Assembly (NCBI GenBank): GCA_951799445.1
Contig: OX637292.1
Location: 1,553,296-1,617,295 of the forward strand
DNA: 64,000 nucleotides
Source of the DNA: Pseudisothecium myosuroides
Taxonomy: Eukaryota; Streptophyta; Bryopsida; Hypnales; Lembophyllaceae
Direction of reading: 5' to 3'
Shown here: positions 46,373 to 57,985 of the stretch, in pieces
Layout of the letters: each line of letters begins with the position of its first letter
Position numbering within the stretch: position 1 is the first letter of the stretch
The notes under the pieces: model-generated
Told to the model about the DNA's origin: nothing
Database searches by the model: none
Seen by the model: the letters and a program-made list of their open reading frames with translations, nothing else
Program-made: the position numbers and the translations under genes

Positions 46373-46767
46373 GAGCATCGCCACCCATTCCCTGCAAACA
46401 CGGCTCGGGGAATGGGGTGGCAAGGGCCTTGCTTCTTCCAGGCCGCTTCCATGTGCCACCCGTTCACTGGGAAGTGGGACGCCAAAACAAAATAAAGTCA
46501 TGCATTAATGGCTTGTCATAACCAAGAGCCAATCAAAATACTAGTTGATTAAAAAAAGTTAAGAAATGGCCCACTAGCCAAGAAAGCCGACAAGTTCAAG
46601 GTCCAAGTCAAAGTGTGGCGGGGACGGGGAGCTAGTGTTTGGAGAACTCATTTTGGAGTGACCGGTCTTCTTTTTTCCTTTCCCCGTGAATGGGTGGCTC
46701 CCTTTTTGTTCCCGGACCCGCCCAAACCCCGGCCCGGGAGCTTGGGAGTGAATGGGTGGCGATGCTC
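46373..46767. mobile_element. PIF/Harbinger-like MITE 1
   Basis: It is flanked by TAA at 46370-46372 and 46768-46770. The terminal inverted repeat is GAGCATCGCCACCCATTC at both ends. A 3-bp TWA duplication with a GAGCATC-type terminus is the signature of PIF/Harbinger elements. It is 395 bases, non-coding, and more GC-rich than its surroundings, with several internal copies of GGGTGG / CCACCC words. Confidence 0.85.
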
Positions 46768-47230
46768 TAACGTTCTACAGGCACCGTGACCCCTCATACT
46801 CACAAAAACCCAAGACTATAGTATAAGGGTTCAAATCTAAGGAATGGTCAAATCGTCTAATGTTTTGTGGCTGAAGTCACATGTATTTTAGATTAGATTG
46901 AGATTAACCTACATCTTACACATAATTTCACAAATATTAATTAACACACTCTCTTGTTCCCAAAAGGTTGTAGATTTGTGAACAATCCTTTACTGATGCT
47001 ACGGATGCATGAGTGCAGTCCTAGTCCTATCTAGTAGGTGCTCATTTGACAAATCATCCAGGCTAAACCTCAATTTGTCGATAGACAAATACTCTAGACC
47101 TAAAGCTATATATATGTATAAGATTGTGTATCCTTAATTTTTGGTGATATTTCTTACCAAAACAATTTGTCGCAACCACTAATTAGCTAGCTTAATACTA
47201 ATTAGGATGCTCAAAGAAAGAATCTCAATC

Positions 47231-47415
47231 CTGGCTACAACAATTTCTCACTATCTAAATGCAGAGTATGAGTGTGTGTATATGCAAGCTCCTTATTATT
47301 AAATTAATTGCACAATTCTTAGTCCTGGCTACAACAATTTGTCACTATCTAAATGCAAGGCATGAGTGTGTATATGCAAGCTCCTTATTATTAAATTAAC
47401 TGCACAATTCTACAC
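47231..47415 (+). repeat. tandem duplication, 94-base unit
   Basis: Two copies start CTGGCTACAACAATTT at 47231 and 47325. They share ATGCAAGCTCCTTATTATT and GCACAATTCT and differ at a few sites and small indels. This is a simple segmental duplication without coding content. Confidence 0.85.
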
Positions 47416-47477
47416 AGTTTGTCAACCATTCAATTATTCAATTACAATGTACATATAGTTGCCAATCTTTATACTTA

Positions 47478-47884
47478 GAGCATCCTCAATGCTACACCCG
47501 CAAAACGACACAACAACGGTACTTGCAGTTTCGATTCCCATCCACGTTTTTTCAGCGTGGCTTTTCCTGCCTCAAGCGCCTCAATGCAAAACCGGGATTT
47601 GGAACCCCAAAAGGCTCTGCACAGCTTGGTGGCAGCTCCTGCGCAGCTCTTCCACATTTGTAGACCTCCTCATCTCTATTATTAGTGTTGACCAAGAAGT
47701 GCAGAGGAGTTTGGAGGGCACATCAAAGGACCAATTTTTGCCGTGCAGGAGCCTAGAAATGCCGCGCTCGGTAAGGTGACATGAGAAGTACCGTTAGCAT
47801 TGGGGCGAGTTTCTGTAGCCATTCTGCAAACCACGCAGAAGTTACAGTTGCCGTGGCTCAAATCTGCGCGGACTGAGGATGCTC
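47478..47884. mobile_element. PIF/Harbinger-like MITE 2
   Basis: It is flanked by TTA at 47475-47477 and 47885-47887, with the terminal inverted repeat GAGCATCCTCA. At 407 bases it is close in size to the element at 46373, but the interior is different sequence. The GAGCATC start and TWA target fit PIF/Harbinger. The open frames inside (47459-47779 and its opposite) have no recognised domain. Confidence 0.82.
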
Positions 47885-47887
47885 TTA

Positions 47888-49431
47888 GATGACAATTTGC
47901 GTACTAAACATAGAAATTGACACATCCACTATGGACGTTTACCCACATTTTATAAAGATTATTTGTCCAATCAAATTGTCTAATCAAAACTTGTCTATAA
48001 TTTTGTCCCCTAACACATTTGCAAATAGAGATCAATAATTTATCCAAACAACCAAGACTTCTAGGTAGTAACCTAGCAACCAAATTTGGACTTCCTACGT
48101 TAGGTCCATTACAAGCAATTTTGAAAAGGAAAATCTCACCTACTTACCTCTTCCCATATCAGACAATTTGTCTATAATTCATTAATACACAATCATATTC
48201 ATTCACTAGACTACACAACTTAAATTCCAAAGCCAATTTATCCAACTAACTACTCGAAAGTATTTCTCATGGTAATTCCCATACAACTTGTCGTCTTTGA
48301 TTTGCACACCTAAGCTCCAAATTCCACTCCACTTATAGTACACTTCACTCCTATCACAGGAATAATTTAAATAGACAACTTGTTTAATTTCCCTCACTCC
48401 AATTAATATTACTCACAAAATGATCTAAAATGTCTTCAACAATTAATCTACTGTAGAATTTTTATCGCACACATTCTTGATCAAACAGCCAACTTATCCA
48501 CATCAGGCTAAACCCCCACCCCACCCCACCCCCACCTTCCAAAATCACAGTAACGATTCCACACCAAGACCCCTTGTTACGATCCAATCACTGGATTAAA
48601 ATCACACCATTCAAAAATCAGTACACAAAAAGAGAAGCAATCTTTACACAAGAATTACAAAAGACGAATTGTTCATTCATGAAGAAGTTCACTTTACAAC
48701 TTTAAGACACGTCAAAAATTACTGAGAGAGTGGGGGAATAGTTTCCCATTAGCAGCCTCTATCCAAAATGAGAGTAACATAACCGCTTCAGTAACCTAAC
48801 CGACTCAACTCAGACAATTTGTCTTCCATCCTACCCTTCCATTCAGTTTCCTCCTAACCAGTAGTCACCTTAAAACTCATTATGCATATAGTTCGACAAT
48901 TTGTCTCTTTTAATCACCTGTTTATACAAAAATGGGCTATCTATTCTCCTTTCCCCCTACCAAAGACAATTAGTCAAAATGCAAAAAATTACAGTGACTA
49001 CACCCCTCCATTTCAATCCACATTCTCAAGACGTTCGTTGCAACAGGCGGCACATGCTCGGACAAGCACGCACGCACGCAGCAAGCCAGTGTGTGAAACC
49101 CAACCGCCCATCATTAATTGAATTTACCTCCTTCTTGAATGAATGGACACACAGCAAGTCAAGTCCCGAAACAATAATTTCAAGACATGCACATTAGATC
49201 TCATTGTGGGCCTTGCATTGTCCTAGCTACCATCTCTGACTGCAGACGAAAATTGAATCTAAGTGCTGCCACTCAGCTCATTGTCTTTGCAACAATGGTG
49301 ACAGTACAGTGTAGAACTCACTCTAGCAGTCAGAAAGAATGAACTCATAGCCCTCCGCCAGAAGCCCACGAGATGAGAAAGGATAGAGAGGCGCGGTGAG
49401 CAGAACAGAACAGAGGAGTGGTGATCAAACC
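47888..49431. other. intergenic DNA and DUF1997 gene 3' flank
   Basis: This stretch is AT-rich with no gene recognised. The last few hundred bases should include the 3' untranslated region of the minus-strand DUF1997 gene. A short CACGCACGCACG repeat lies near 49069 and a CCCCACC-rich stretch near 48512-48537. Confidence 0.5.
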
Positions 49432-50364
49432 CTAAAGCTCGCCGGTGCCTACAGGCTTGCGCGAGGAGTCACCGGACGCCCAGGCATAGTAATCTTTCCC
49501 CAGTTGCGACAGGAAGCGCGGGAGCATGACCTTGAGCAGCTGGGCCATGACCTTGTTGCCACTGCCTTCGATGGCCGGCACAGGAATGGCCCGGAACGGA
49601 AAGGGAATGTCCACCGCGACCTCCAGAGTGGTGTCCGAAACGAGCTGCCGGGCAGAAGGAGACTTCTCGCTCACTCGCCACGATACCTTGTTCACCATGC
49701 TCGCGGAGAATTTCTGGTTCTGCGCCACCACAATGGGCGAGCCTTCCAGGGTGCACGACAGCAGGCGAATGCAGCACCCGTCGGGCTGCTCCTCCACGCG
49801 CACCAGGAGCACCGGCCCCACCTCAAAGTTGAAGAACTTGAAGCGATGGGCGTAGCACTTGAACATGGTGTCATCCACGCGCTCGATGCGCTCCGCATCC
49901 AACACCGAGTACTGGCTCGCAGGCAGCGCCATGTACTCCGCCAGCGGCCTCGACACTTCTTCCAATTCATACGTCTCCGTCCGCTGGGCCCTGAATTTCG
50001 CCCGTGGTCCCGCGCTCTTCTCGTCCGAGGAGGCAGAGGCAGCCGCAACGTCGGAGACCTCATCATTGCTGCTGCCTGTGACGCTGGACACTTCCGTGAC
50101 GACACTTCGACTTCTTTGCGAATTTCGGACATGCATCTCTTGGACAGGCCCCCCGAACGAGGAAGAAGAGATCATGTTTCGGTGGTGCAAACGGGCTGAA
50201 CACGAAGGGATGCGCCGACGACAAAGGGAGGCAGATTGCCGGGACCAGAAATGGAGTGTAGGAGGAGCAAGGGACGAGAGCGAGGAGTGTGACGAGGGTA
50301 CACAGGTTTGGGCGGCCATGGCGGAAGGCACGCTACAGACGACCGCCATTGCTCCTTGCGCCAT
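49432..50364 (-). CDS. DUF1997 family protein, probably plastid-targeted
   Basis: The protein has 310 residues. The first 65 or so are rich in Ser, Ala and Arg with few acidic residues, typical of a chloroplast transit peptide. A low-complexity linker (85-120) follows. The conserved domain (about 128-290) shows LAEYMALPASQYSVLD at 141-156 and RVDDTMFKC shortly after. It continues through hydrophobic beta-strand-like segments (FNFEVGPVLLVRV) and ends in the helix QLLKVMLPRFLSQLGKDYYAWA. DUF1997 proteins occur in cyanobacteria and plant plastids; their biochemical role is not established to my knowledge. The coding region is uninterrupted. The start is the first ATG of the open frame; the ATG at residue 6 is an equally possible start. 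It lies downstream of Misato on the same strand, with no sign of shared regulation. Confidence 0.85.
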   Translation of the reverse strand: MAQGAMAVVCSVPSAMAAQTCVPSSHSSLSSLAPPTLHFWSRQSASLCRRRIPSCSARLHHRNMISSSSFGGPVQEMHVRNSQRSRSVVTEVSSVTGSSNDEVSDVAAASASSDEKSAGPRAKFRAQRTETYELEEVSRPLAEYMALPASQYSVLDAERIERVDDTMFKCYAHRFKFFNFEVGPVLLVRVEEQPDGCCIRLLSCTLEGSPIVVAQNQKFSASMVNKVSWRVSEKSPSARQLVSDTTLEVAVDIPFPFRAIPVPAIEGSGNKVMAQLLKVMLPRFLSQLGKDYYAWASGDSSRKPVGTGEL

Positions 50365-51223
50365 TCACAACAGCGCACTCCTCAGAAACACCCCCACCAA
50401 GTTTGTCGTCGTAGTTTCATCCCCGGCCACAAGCAAGAGCCGGGCCCCAAAATCCGAAGTGCCCCACAAATGCAATCATCAAAAACGCTCCACGCAATCC
50501 CCAGGAGAAAACGCTCTCCCACCTCCAAAGCTCGTGTTTGGAAAACCTTCCTACATGCACGTCCCAGACGACGATAAACACAACCTGACGAAACCACAAA
50601 TGAACAGCAACAATCCTCAACTAGACAGAAAGGGAAAGAGGCACACCTTCGGAGCTTCTAATGCAATCTGCACTGCAGGGAAGCAACAAGAGGGCTGGAC
50701 AACAGGGCTCAGGTCGAAAACTTCGCTCCGCATTTGACGTTGCAGCGGATGAAGACGGATGAGAAATGGAAGGGGATGAAGATGGATGAGAAATGGGATG
50801 CAAGGGACGAAGGTAGGGACGGAGGCACTCGCTGGTCAATTCAGTTGATGATAACTTAGCCAGCGCTCCGTCCGTTCGGTTCTGACGTTTTGACAATTCA
50901 ATGTTCTCAGGGGCCTATTCACAACAATCGAGTAAAATCGTACAATTCAGAGCCATCTCGATGTCAAACTTGGTTGCTTCTTCAGGAACCGCCAAATATT
51001 GCCTAGGCCCAAAGCAATAACTTTGTCACTAACTTGTCCATACAAGAACACCGAGACATCATCATCCCATCCAGGCCTCCTTTATGTAAACTTACTGTTA
51101 GCTTACAAAGATGCAGCGCAGCTGTGCTATGGTCTTACTTCCATGCAAATGCCATGACAGTCTGTGCTTGTTTAACAGTCTAATAGTTACAGAGAAACTC
51201 CAACGTCGCTACAAAACCGTGTT
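50365..51223. other. DUF1997 upstream region and Misato 3' flank
   Basis: This gap between two same-strand genes probably holds the DUF1997 promoter and the Misato 3' untranslated region. A CATCT/TCATCC-type short repeat lies at 50745-50800 (GATGAGAAATGG units). The open frames seen on either strand have no recognisable domain. Confidence 0.5.
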
Positions 51224-54200
51224 CTAATCAGAATCTGTCGAACTATTATCCGCTCTGTCACTGTACGCACCAGCTAGGTTACCCAAAACTTCGGCCAAGT
51301 CAAGAGCCTCCTCTTTCGCAATCCCCCAGTCCTCTAACACGCCAGCGCCAACTGACGCCCGTGAAAGGCCCAATTTGCGGAAACTCATCAACCGCCCTTT
51401 CACGTACGGTAATAGAGCGTCACTACTAGTCACTCTTGCGGCCACTGGCATGGACAACACATCGACACCCCCTCGCCCAGCAATAGATGCGATCGGATTT
51501 GGCAAAATGTCCCCCCTGGAACTTACGTAAGGGCCAAATATACAAGGGAAAGGTAACGGAATTGAAAGAGGGGTGGGAGAGATCGAAAGTTGACAGAGAG
51601 ACAGTGCTCCTCTTCGGACAGCCGTCTTTCCAGTGTAGGTGCATTCAAGCACTTGCGCCACAGACGCTGAACCTCCTTCACCTGCACAAATTCGACCCAA
51701 TTTGAGTTCTCAACGTGTTGTAGGCTACACTTGCCATGTAAAGAGTGAACAGCAAAGTGATGATTTCCGCAAACAGAGACCAGCAAGGACTTTAATTACA
51801 AAATATGCTCCAGAAATTAAGAAACGACACGGTCTTTCTTAGTGATCACACATGTCTTTCTTAGTGATCACACGAGGTAGTCACTTGTGCGCAATCTCTA
51901 AAAAGTATCCTCAAAGGTGGAGTGTAAAAATCTGACGATATATTCTGAGTGGTTTATCTCATGCTTTATTTTGAGAAATGTAAGGATATCTCACCTGCCA
52001 ATCGAGATCCTTGAATCACTAGTGCTTCTGCTGCTTGAGTAACACAATTTGAATGGTCAACGTCCGGCGTCAGGGACAATAGAGATGTCAAGTCAAAACT
52101 TCCTGACCTTCCAGCTACTGCAAGGCAAACCCACAAACTTTCATATATGTCTGAAGCTTTCTGCAAAATGTAATATGATGGAAGAGACTACCGAACGTGC
52201 ATTGACGCTTGAAAGGTTGTTAGATCTGAAATGGTACCAGCACGACACTGAACCAAATGATAACATAGATACAAAAGGAAAACGCACCAGGGAGGGCAGG
52301 CCCAGGAACGGCAGCTTCGAGAAGGGCAACTTTTTTCTGCTGCGAGCAAGAAACAAGCCTGACCATATTACCCATGTCACTGCTGCCAACCCCTTTCTCT
52401 TGAGAAGTTGCAGTAGGTCCTGAAACTTCCATTCGGAAAGGTAGCGTGATGGTGTTTAATGCAGTTGCATAGACGGCACTTGTATGGAAATGCTTCGAGT
52501 CATTCACACACAAATGTCTTGCAAATTGACCTGCCATTTTCAAGTGTACGATAACCACAGGTTAATGATACGAACTTCAAACTTCAGAAGACCCCACCTG
52601 TGGCCCAAAAGCGAAATAACAATCCAAAACAGCGATCCAATACTTTGACAATACGATGAGAATCAAGACAGAGCAGGCCAAAAGGGGAACAAGTGGTTGA
52701 ATATCACAGCGCAGCTCACTAGAGGCCAGCTGCTGAAGCCCTGCTGGTATAAGAAGGTTGGAAAGAGAGGAGAGGCGAGCGAGGGAGACCGACTCATGGA
52801 GACTAGCAACTACTGCATCTCGGTGACTGACTGCTGGAGTGGTCCAGGGGGGCCGCAAGGAAAATAGTAATTGTGGCTTTCGGTTGTATTCATCCCCCAC
52901 AGCCTCCAGAAAATCAGCTGCAACTCCCGCAAAGCCCCCCGAACTGTCAACCATGAATTGGAAACCCTGCACACGCAAACAAGAGGTATTAAAGCAGCAC
53001 CACTTGACTATCAGAAGTTCAGATGTATAACTCAGGCCGTGAAATACTTGTGAATATAGTGTACGATAATAAAATCTTCTGAACTGGCCGTTCAAACCCT
53101 ACACGATCAAACTATATGCAAGAGACGAGCGCTGATACCAGTACAAACAAACCACTGATGACCAATATGACCATCAAAGGGCGGATACTAATAGATGATA
53201 CAGTCATGTCTTCACGGTAAAACTACAACTGAAGCATACCTGTAGATGGTCGCACTCCTCAACAAAGAAACGCAACCGATTTTCTACATCCTCAAGCTGC
53301 TCCTGCTCTTTAAAAAATCCTAGGCCACTTGAATAGTTGTCAAAAGGAGTGACACCATAGAAAGTATTTGGTAGCTCATATAAGCTGCGGGGATGTAGAT
53401 GCGCCTTAAGATAATCTGTCCAAAACTCCACAGAATCGTCCAGAGATTGCACCAGGGATCTCTCTCTGGTTTCTTCAGAGGGCACAACGTCATCCGATTC
53501 TTCATCCAAGCTCCTGAGGAAGTTATTCCTTGGAACGGGCTCGTGCCTATGTGTTACTGTCGGTCCAGTCCTGTATTCATGATCAATGAACAAGGTGAGA
53601 CCTTTACACTGACAAAATATAACACTGCATAAATACATCACAATTTGGTAAGAAAAAACTTCAGTGGTTAGATGTACCATGTGGTAACAGTAGAGGACTC
53701 GAGCTGCGGTGAACGCTCATACAGAGACCCTGCCGCACGCACTGCACCCAGACTTCCTGTACCAAGAACACTGTAAAACACAACGCATGGTAGAATTATA
53801 CGCAAATCCTTAACTTGAAGCCGTAATACGTTGCATTAGTAAAATCACCCCCAAGCTTGCGAAACGCCACGAATATTGCCACATACAGGTTGCTATTCTA
53901 TTTAACGTGCTTAAATCAAGTCATCTCAAATACAAAACACTGAGGCATCATTCACTTACCACGAAGGTCAAAAGCAAGCAATCGTGGTGTGTATGTTGCT
54001 ATGCCCTGCAACAGTGCAGGAGCGATTTAAAAAGCATTTGACATCGTCACCCCACACTAATCAGGGAAAATGCTCTATCACCTTTCCTCACTTGCAAACG
54101 AGATTGATACGACAACACAGAAAAAATGGATAGATGAATGGGAAAACCAATTGAAATACCTGCCGAGTTTCACCAACTCTGTAAAGAACGTCCATGTCCA

Positions 54201-54617
54201 ATCCAACCGCACCTCCATTTTCAACAGCTCCAAGAGCTTCATCCTGACAAATTTAGAAACCCCTTAACCATCAGAACCGTATATGCAACTTGACAATGGA
54301 AAACCCAAAACTAGCACATCAAAAGAGCCAAGCATGAATGTAAAGTTCTCAATATTGCCACATTATGTCCCACATGACCTTAAGCTGACGGCCGACCAGC
54401 TCCAGTGACTGTCCTTTTGACATTTCCCTCTAATACAACTGGGCAGACATCAGTATAAACAAAATCGATCTCCATTGACCTCACACATGCTATCCAAAAG
54501 ACTCAAGTTACCGTTCAATTGAAATTTCGCAAGACTTGTGTGTACCTGAAAGTTCCAGAAATGAGCGCCCACGTAGTTGGCGAAGCCGCCCAGCTGCACG
54601 GTCACCACTTCTCTCAT
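51224..54617 (-). CDS. MSTO1: Misato / DML1 tubulin-like protein
   Basis: Nine exons join in frame into 560 codons: 54546-54617, 54160-54243, 53960-54005, 53678-53756, 53240-53570, 52720-52966, 52288-52530, 51995-52117 and 51224-51681. All introns are GT-AG. Hallmarks in order are MREVVTVQLGGFANYVGAHF (tubulin-like N-terminus), DMDVLYRVGETRQ, TYTPRLLAFDLRG, WTDYLKAHLHPRSLYEL, RLRFFVEECDHLQGFQFMVD, SGGFAGVAADFLEAVGDEY, HTSAVYATALNTITLPFRM and a DSD-type acidic C-terminus. Total length fits the plant family. Misato proteins act in mitochondrial distribution and chromosome segregation in animals and yeast; the plant role is unclear. Exons 4 and 5 use acceptors 18 and about 54 bases inside the first plausible AG, and only these keep the frame and the family alignment. 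Confidence 0.93.
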
Positions 54618-54929
54618 CCTGCGACCTATGGAATACTATTTGCAAGTTCGTCTGTTTGCAATTTCATGGGTAGGCATTGGATTAGGATATTTCAGCTTTA
54701 GGGCTCGAAATCATGTGCAAGTAGGCTAGATACTTCTTTGCAAAGAACTTAGCTTCAGCCATCCACTCTTTAATCACTTGCGTTCTTGCGTTTGACAGGT
54801 TCAATTTCTAAAACCCTAACCGTAATTCTTATGACAAGACGATAAGGAAGCTTACTTTGCGAGGCAATTTTTTCGGGCAATGTCCTCATGGAGAAGCTCC
54901 ACGTAATTGAAGGGAGCGGCAGAGGTGAA

Positions 54930-55038
54930 AGATCTTGACTTGACGAACTCGGGGAGTTGGCGAGTGGTGCCGCGGCTGCTGAACTGCTCTCTGGCAGCGG
55001 AGAGATCGAATCTGGTAGTTCTGCCTCAAATTTTTTCA
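54930..55038 (+). pseudogene. captured fragment of the neighbouring binding-protein gene
   Basis: About 105 bases are almost identical to the 3' end of exon 1 plus the first intron bases of the gene at 58701-62126 (source 61263-61366 on the minus strand), in inverted orientation. The source encodes LGELASGAAAAELLSGSGEI. The copy has a 5-base duplication (TTGAC) that shifts the frame and a 6-base difference at the old splice junction, so it is non-coding. It lies about 300 bases upstream of the Misato start codon. Including intron bases shows it was copied from DNA, not mRNA. Confidence 0.88.
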
Positions 55039-55131
55039 TTCTGGTGCACTTCGTCTGGTGGGCTTCCCAAGTAATCAGCCAGCCTCAAGTTTGAGGGAGG
55101 GCCCTTCGGATGGATCCACTGCTGTGAATCA

Positions 55132-55166
55132 CTTAAACCCTACGAGTGAAACGAGTAGGGTTTAAG
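55132..55166. repeat. short perfect inverted repeat with telomere-like core
   Basis: CTTAAACCCTAC and GTAGGGTTTAAG are separated by about 11 bases. AAACCCTA is the plant telo-box word found near many housekeeping promoters. The site lies about 520 bases upstream of the Misato start codon. Confidence 0.6.
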
Positions 55167-55505
55167 CCTGGAACGGAGCGCCGTTAGGCACGTAGATTTG
55201 GCATGGAGCGCCGGTTAGGGTAAATATGAAGGGGTAATTTTATTTCTAGCTAGGATTTTTGGGTTTAATTAAAAAAAATTGAGGTCCTTCCATCTCCACC
55301 AAAGATCCATTTGAACGGCTCAGATAGAGGGAGCTCACCCTCAAACTCGAGGCTGGCTGGAGACGAGGTGCGCTTCTGTGTCCGAGAATGTCAATAGAAA
55401 TCCATCCATCCATTACCTTACTGTGACCCTGTAAGGATGGGCTGGCTGCCAAGTCTCCGCGGAAATCATCCTTTCCAAAACAATGTAAATCATTCCATCC
55501 ATACC

Positions 55506-55734
55506 TTAACCCTGAAGCGCTTCGACGTCCATATTCTAGACGATGAACAAAGGGCTTCTAGGCATTGTTTAGAACAATAATTTTCTCATTCATCTAATGT
55601 AATATTTGAATCTTAAAAGGTTAACCTTCCTTAATGATCAGTTTCTTAAAATAGCGGTAAATGACATTTCTGTACAAAGATATAAGCAAAAATGTGCAAA
55701 AATTCTTAAAAGGATTGAGGCATTAAGGGATTAA
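55506..55734 (+). mobile_element. possible short group D MITE
   Basis: The left end, TTAACCCTGAAGCGC then CGACGTCC and GACGATGAACA, matches the ends of the two 577-base elements at 62744-63929. A candidate right boundary is CATTAAGGGATTAA ending at 55734, which would give a 229-base element between TTAA sites. The right terminus is weak, so this could also be a truncated copy. Confidence 0.5.
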
Positions 55735-55737
55735 ATT

Positions 55738-55975
55738 TGTTTGTTTGGCTGTTTGTTTGTTTGTTTGGCTGGCTGTTTGTTTGTTTGGCTGTTTATTTGG
55801 TTGTTTGGTTGTTTAGCTGTTTGTATGGCTGATTGACTGTTTGTTTGTTTGGGTGGTTTGGCTGTTTGTTTGTTTGATTGTCTGTTTGGTTGGTGGTTTG
55901 GTGGTGGTTTGGTGGGCGGGTTAGTTGGTTAGTTGATGGGTTGGTGGGTTGGTTTGGTTGGTTGGTTTGTTGTTT
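55738..55975 (+). repeat. G/T-only simple repeat (GTTT and GTTG units)
   Basis: About 240 bases consist almost entirely of G and T on the plus strand, with GTTTGTTT units passing into GGTTGGTTGG and GGTGGTTTGGTGG. The strand asymmetry is extreme, and the G-rich half could form quadruplex structures. The frames across it are low complexity and not genes. Confidence 0.9.
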
Positions 55976-57540
55976 TGTTATGTTGAGATCTCTTGGACTA
56001 TATGTCTCCGGTAGCATGCTTGGTATTGATGGAAAGCCCTTGGCGAGGAGGGGCGCACGGGTTTTGTTTCGTGGCGTTTGGATTGTAGGTATGAAAATTA
56101 TTGAATTTCAAAGTTTTTATTGAATTAAAAAAAATTAGAAAATTACTTTTATTTTGTTTTGATTGTGGTAACAATACATGGCACATTAATAAATATATCT
56201 TAAGTTTGTTTGTTTGTTTTGTTACGTTCATATCTCTGGACCGTGCGTCCCCTGGTAGCATACTTAATATTGTCGGAAAGCCCTCAGCAAAGAGGGGTGC
56301 ACGGGCTTTGCTTTGTGGCGTTTGGACCCAAGATGTAACTGTTATTGAATTTCAAAGTTTTTATGAATCAAAAAATTAGAAAATTACTTTTATTTTTGTT
56401 TTAACTATAGCAATGGCACAGGGCACACTAGTTTACTTTAAGAAAACCAAAAGCACTCATTTGAGGTCAAGCTACTATAGAAGGCCTCCCTTTTTTGCAC
56501 AAAATTTCAAAGATGAACAATTGCATTTTTGTCTTACATGAAAGTATTCTTTGTCATCCATTGGACAATCACTTAGTGTCCGCTGCAGCATTTTATATAG
56601 AATTAAGTTAGGCTTGTTTGTTTGTTTGTTACATTAAAATCTCTTGGACCGTGTATCCTTTGATCATATTCTTGGTATTGTCGAAAAGTCCTCAACAAGG
56701 ATGGGTGCATAGACTTTGTAATATGGCATTTGGACCTTTGCTAGGAAATTTATTGATTTTTGAGTTATATTTGGTTCCAAAAAATTAAAAACTTACTTTT
56801 ACTTTTGTTCTGCCTATGGCAATGGTACACGACTTATTAAATAAATTGAAGCTTGACTAAAAGGATGAACCTTTCTATAAAAACAAAATCAAATATATAC
56901 CTTAAATTATGTTGTTTGTTTTGTTTGTCTCCTTTGATGTGTTGAGATCTAAAAAATCATGAGGCGTCATGCAACCTTCTTGGTACTGTTGGAAAGCTCT
57001 TTGCAAGGAAGGGTGCAGGACTTTGTTTTGTGACATTTGGACCTACGGTGTGAAAGTTATTGAATTTCAAATTTTTTATGAATTCAAAAATTTTAAATTG
57101 AATTAAATTATCTTTTATTTTGGAAAATCCATAGCTTTCACATCGCATGTCCAAACACCACAAAACAAAGCCCTTGCACTCCTTGGTGCATAGAGCTTTC
57201 TAATTGTACTAGTTTCGTGTCGTTTGGATTTACAATGTGAAAGCTATGGATTTTTTAAAATTAAAATATTGAATTAAATCATCTTCTATTTTGGAAATAA
57301 CATAACTTTCACGTTGCATATCCAAACACCACAAAACAAAGCCCTTGCGGTCTTTTGTGTATAGAGCTTTCTATTCATATTAAGAACACAATTTCTTACA
57401 TTGCAACAAAGACCTTGCACAATTTTGTGCATAAAAGATAATTACTGAATTCCAAATTTTTTATAAAGTATTTGCAGATTAAAAAATTATTTTTACTTTT
57501 ATTTTGGTTGTGGCAAGGGCACAGGGCGCATTAGTTTAAT
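55976..57540 (+). repeat. degenerate tandem array of a roughly 200-400-base unit
   Basis: At least four units start with a TGTT-x-AGATCTCTTGGAC-like segment (about 55977, 56219, 56627 and 56931). Each continues through GGTA-TTG-TGGAAAGCCCT, GGGTGCACGG-CTTTGT, TGGCGTTTGGA and TTATTGAATTTCAAAG in the same order. Later partial units (57150-57540) include the inverted words CAAACACCACAAAACAAAGCCC. GTTTGTTTG runs separate several units. No transposon termini were identified. Confidence 0.75.
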
Positions 57541-57857
57541 TTGAAATAAAACAAGAAAATCTTTTTAGATAAAAATATAGGATTTTGATAAATATTTTGA
57601 AATCAATGACAATTTCTTTGTTTCATTTTTAAAATTAAATAACATTAGATTCAAAATGAACTAGAATGCTAATGATTTTGACTCTTTTAGTTAAAATCAA
57701 ATACAAACAATATTTGGAAGGTCATCACATAAGTTGGCAAGGGCATTATTGTTTTTAGATTGATAGGATTCAACTTTTGGAAAATTTATAGCTAAAACAA
57801 AAGATGAAGAATTTATTCTTTAGCCATGAATAAATTCTAAAATGTAAAGATGAGTTA

Positions 57858-57985
57858 TAAAATGTGGTTGTTCTTTGGATTCATTCTTTAAAGCAAGTAA
57901 GCTACATGCTTGAAAAATTTCAGATCATTTAGAATTATACAACTTATAAGAAAAAATAGTAAGTAGAAAGAAGTAGAAAATGACA
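57858..57985 (+). repeat. fragment of the group B MITE interior
   Basis: GTGGTTGTTCTTTGGATTCATTC through AAGTAGAAAGAAGTAGAAAATGA matches 9808-9930 and the complement of the 44368 copy. No termini accompany it, so it is a solitary decayed piece. Confidence 0.7.

Noticed and set aside
47475..47657. A short gene in the GC-rich patch.
   Set aside because: The patch is exactly bounded by Harbinger-type terminal repeats and a TTA duplication, with no domain in any frame.
53204..53230. Continuation of the Misato exon 5 frame into 53204 as coding sequence.
   Set aside because: A consensus donor at 53239 follows FVEECDHLQ and the next exon resumes at GFQFMVD. The extra residues are intronic.
54770..55039. 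A minus-strand gene encoding LPESSSAAAAPLANSPSSSS.
   Set aside because: This is the antisense of the captured fragment of the binding-protein gene. The real coding sense is the other strand and it is frameshifted.
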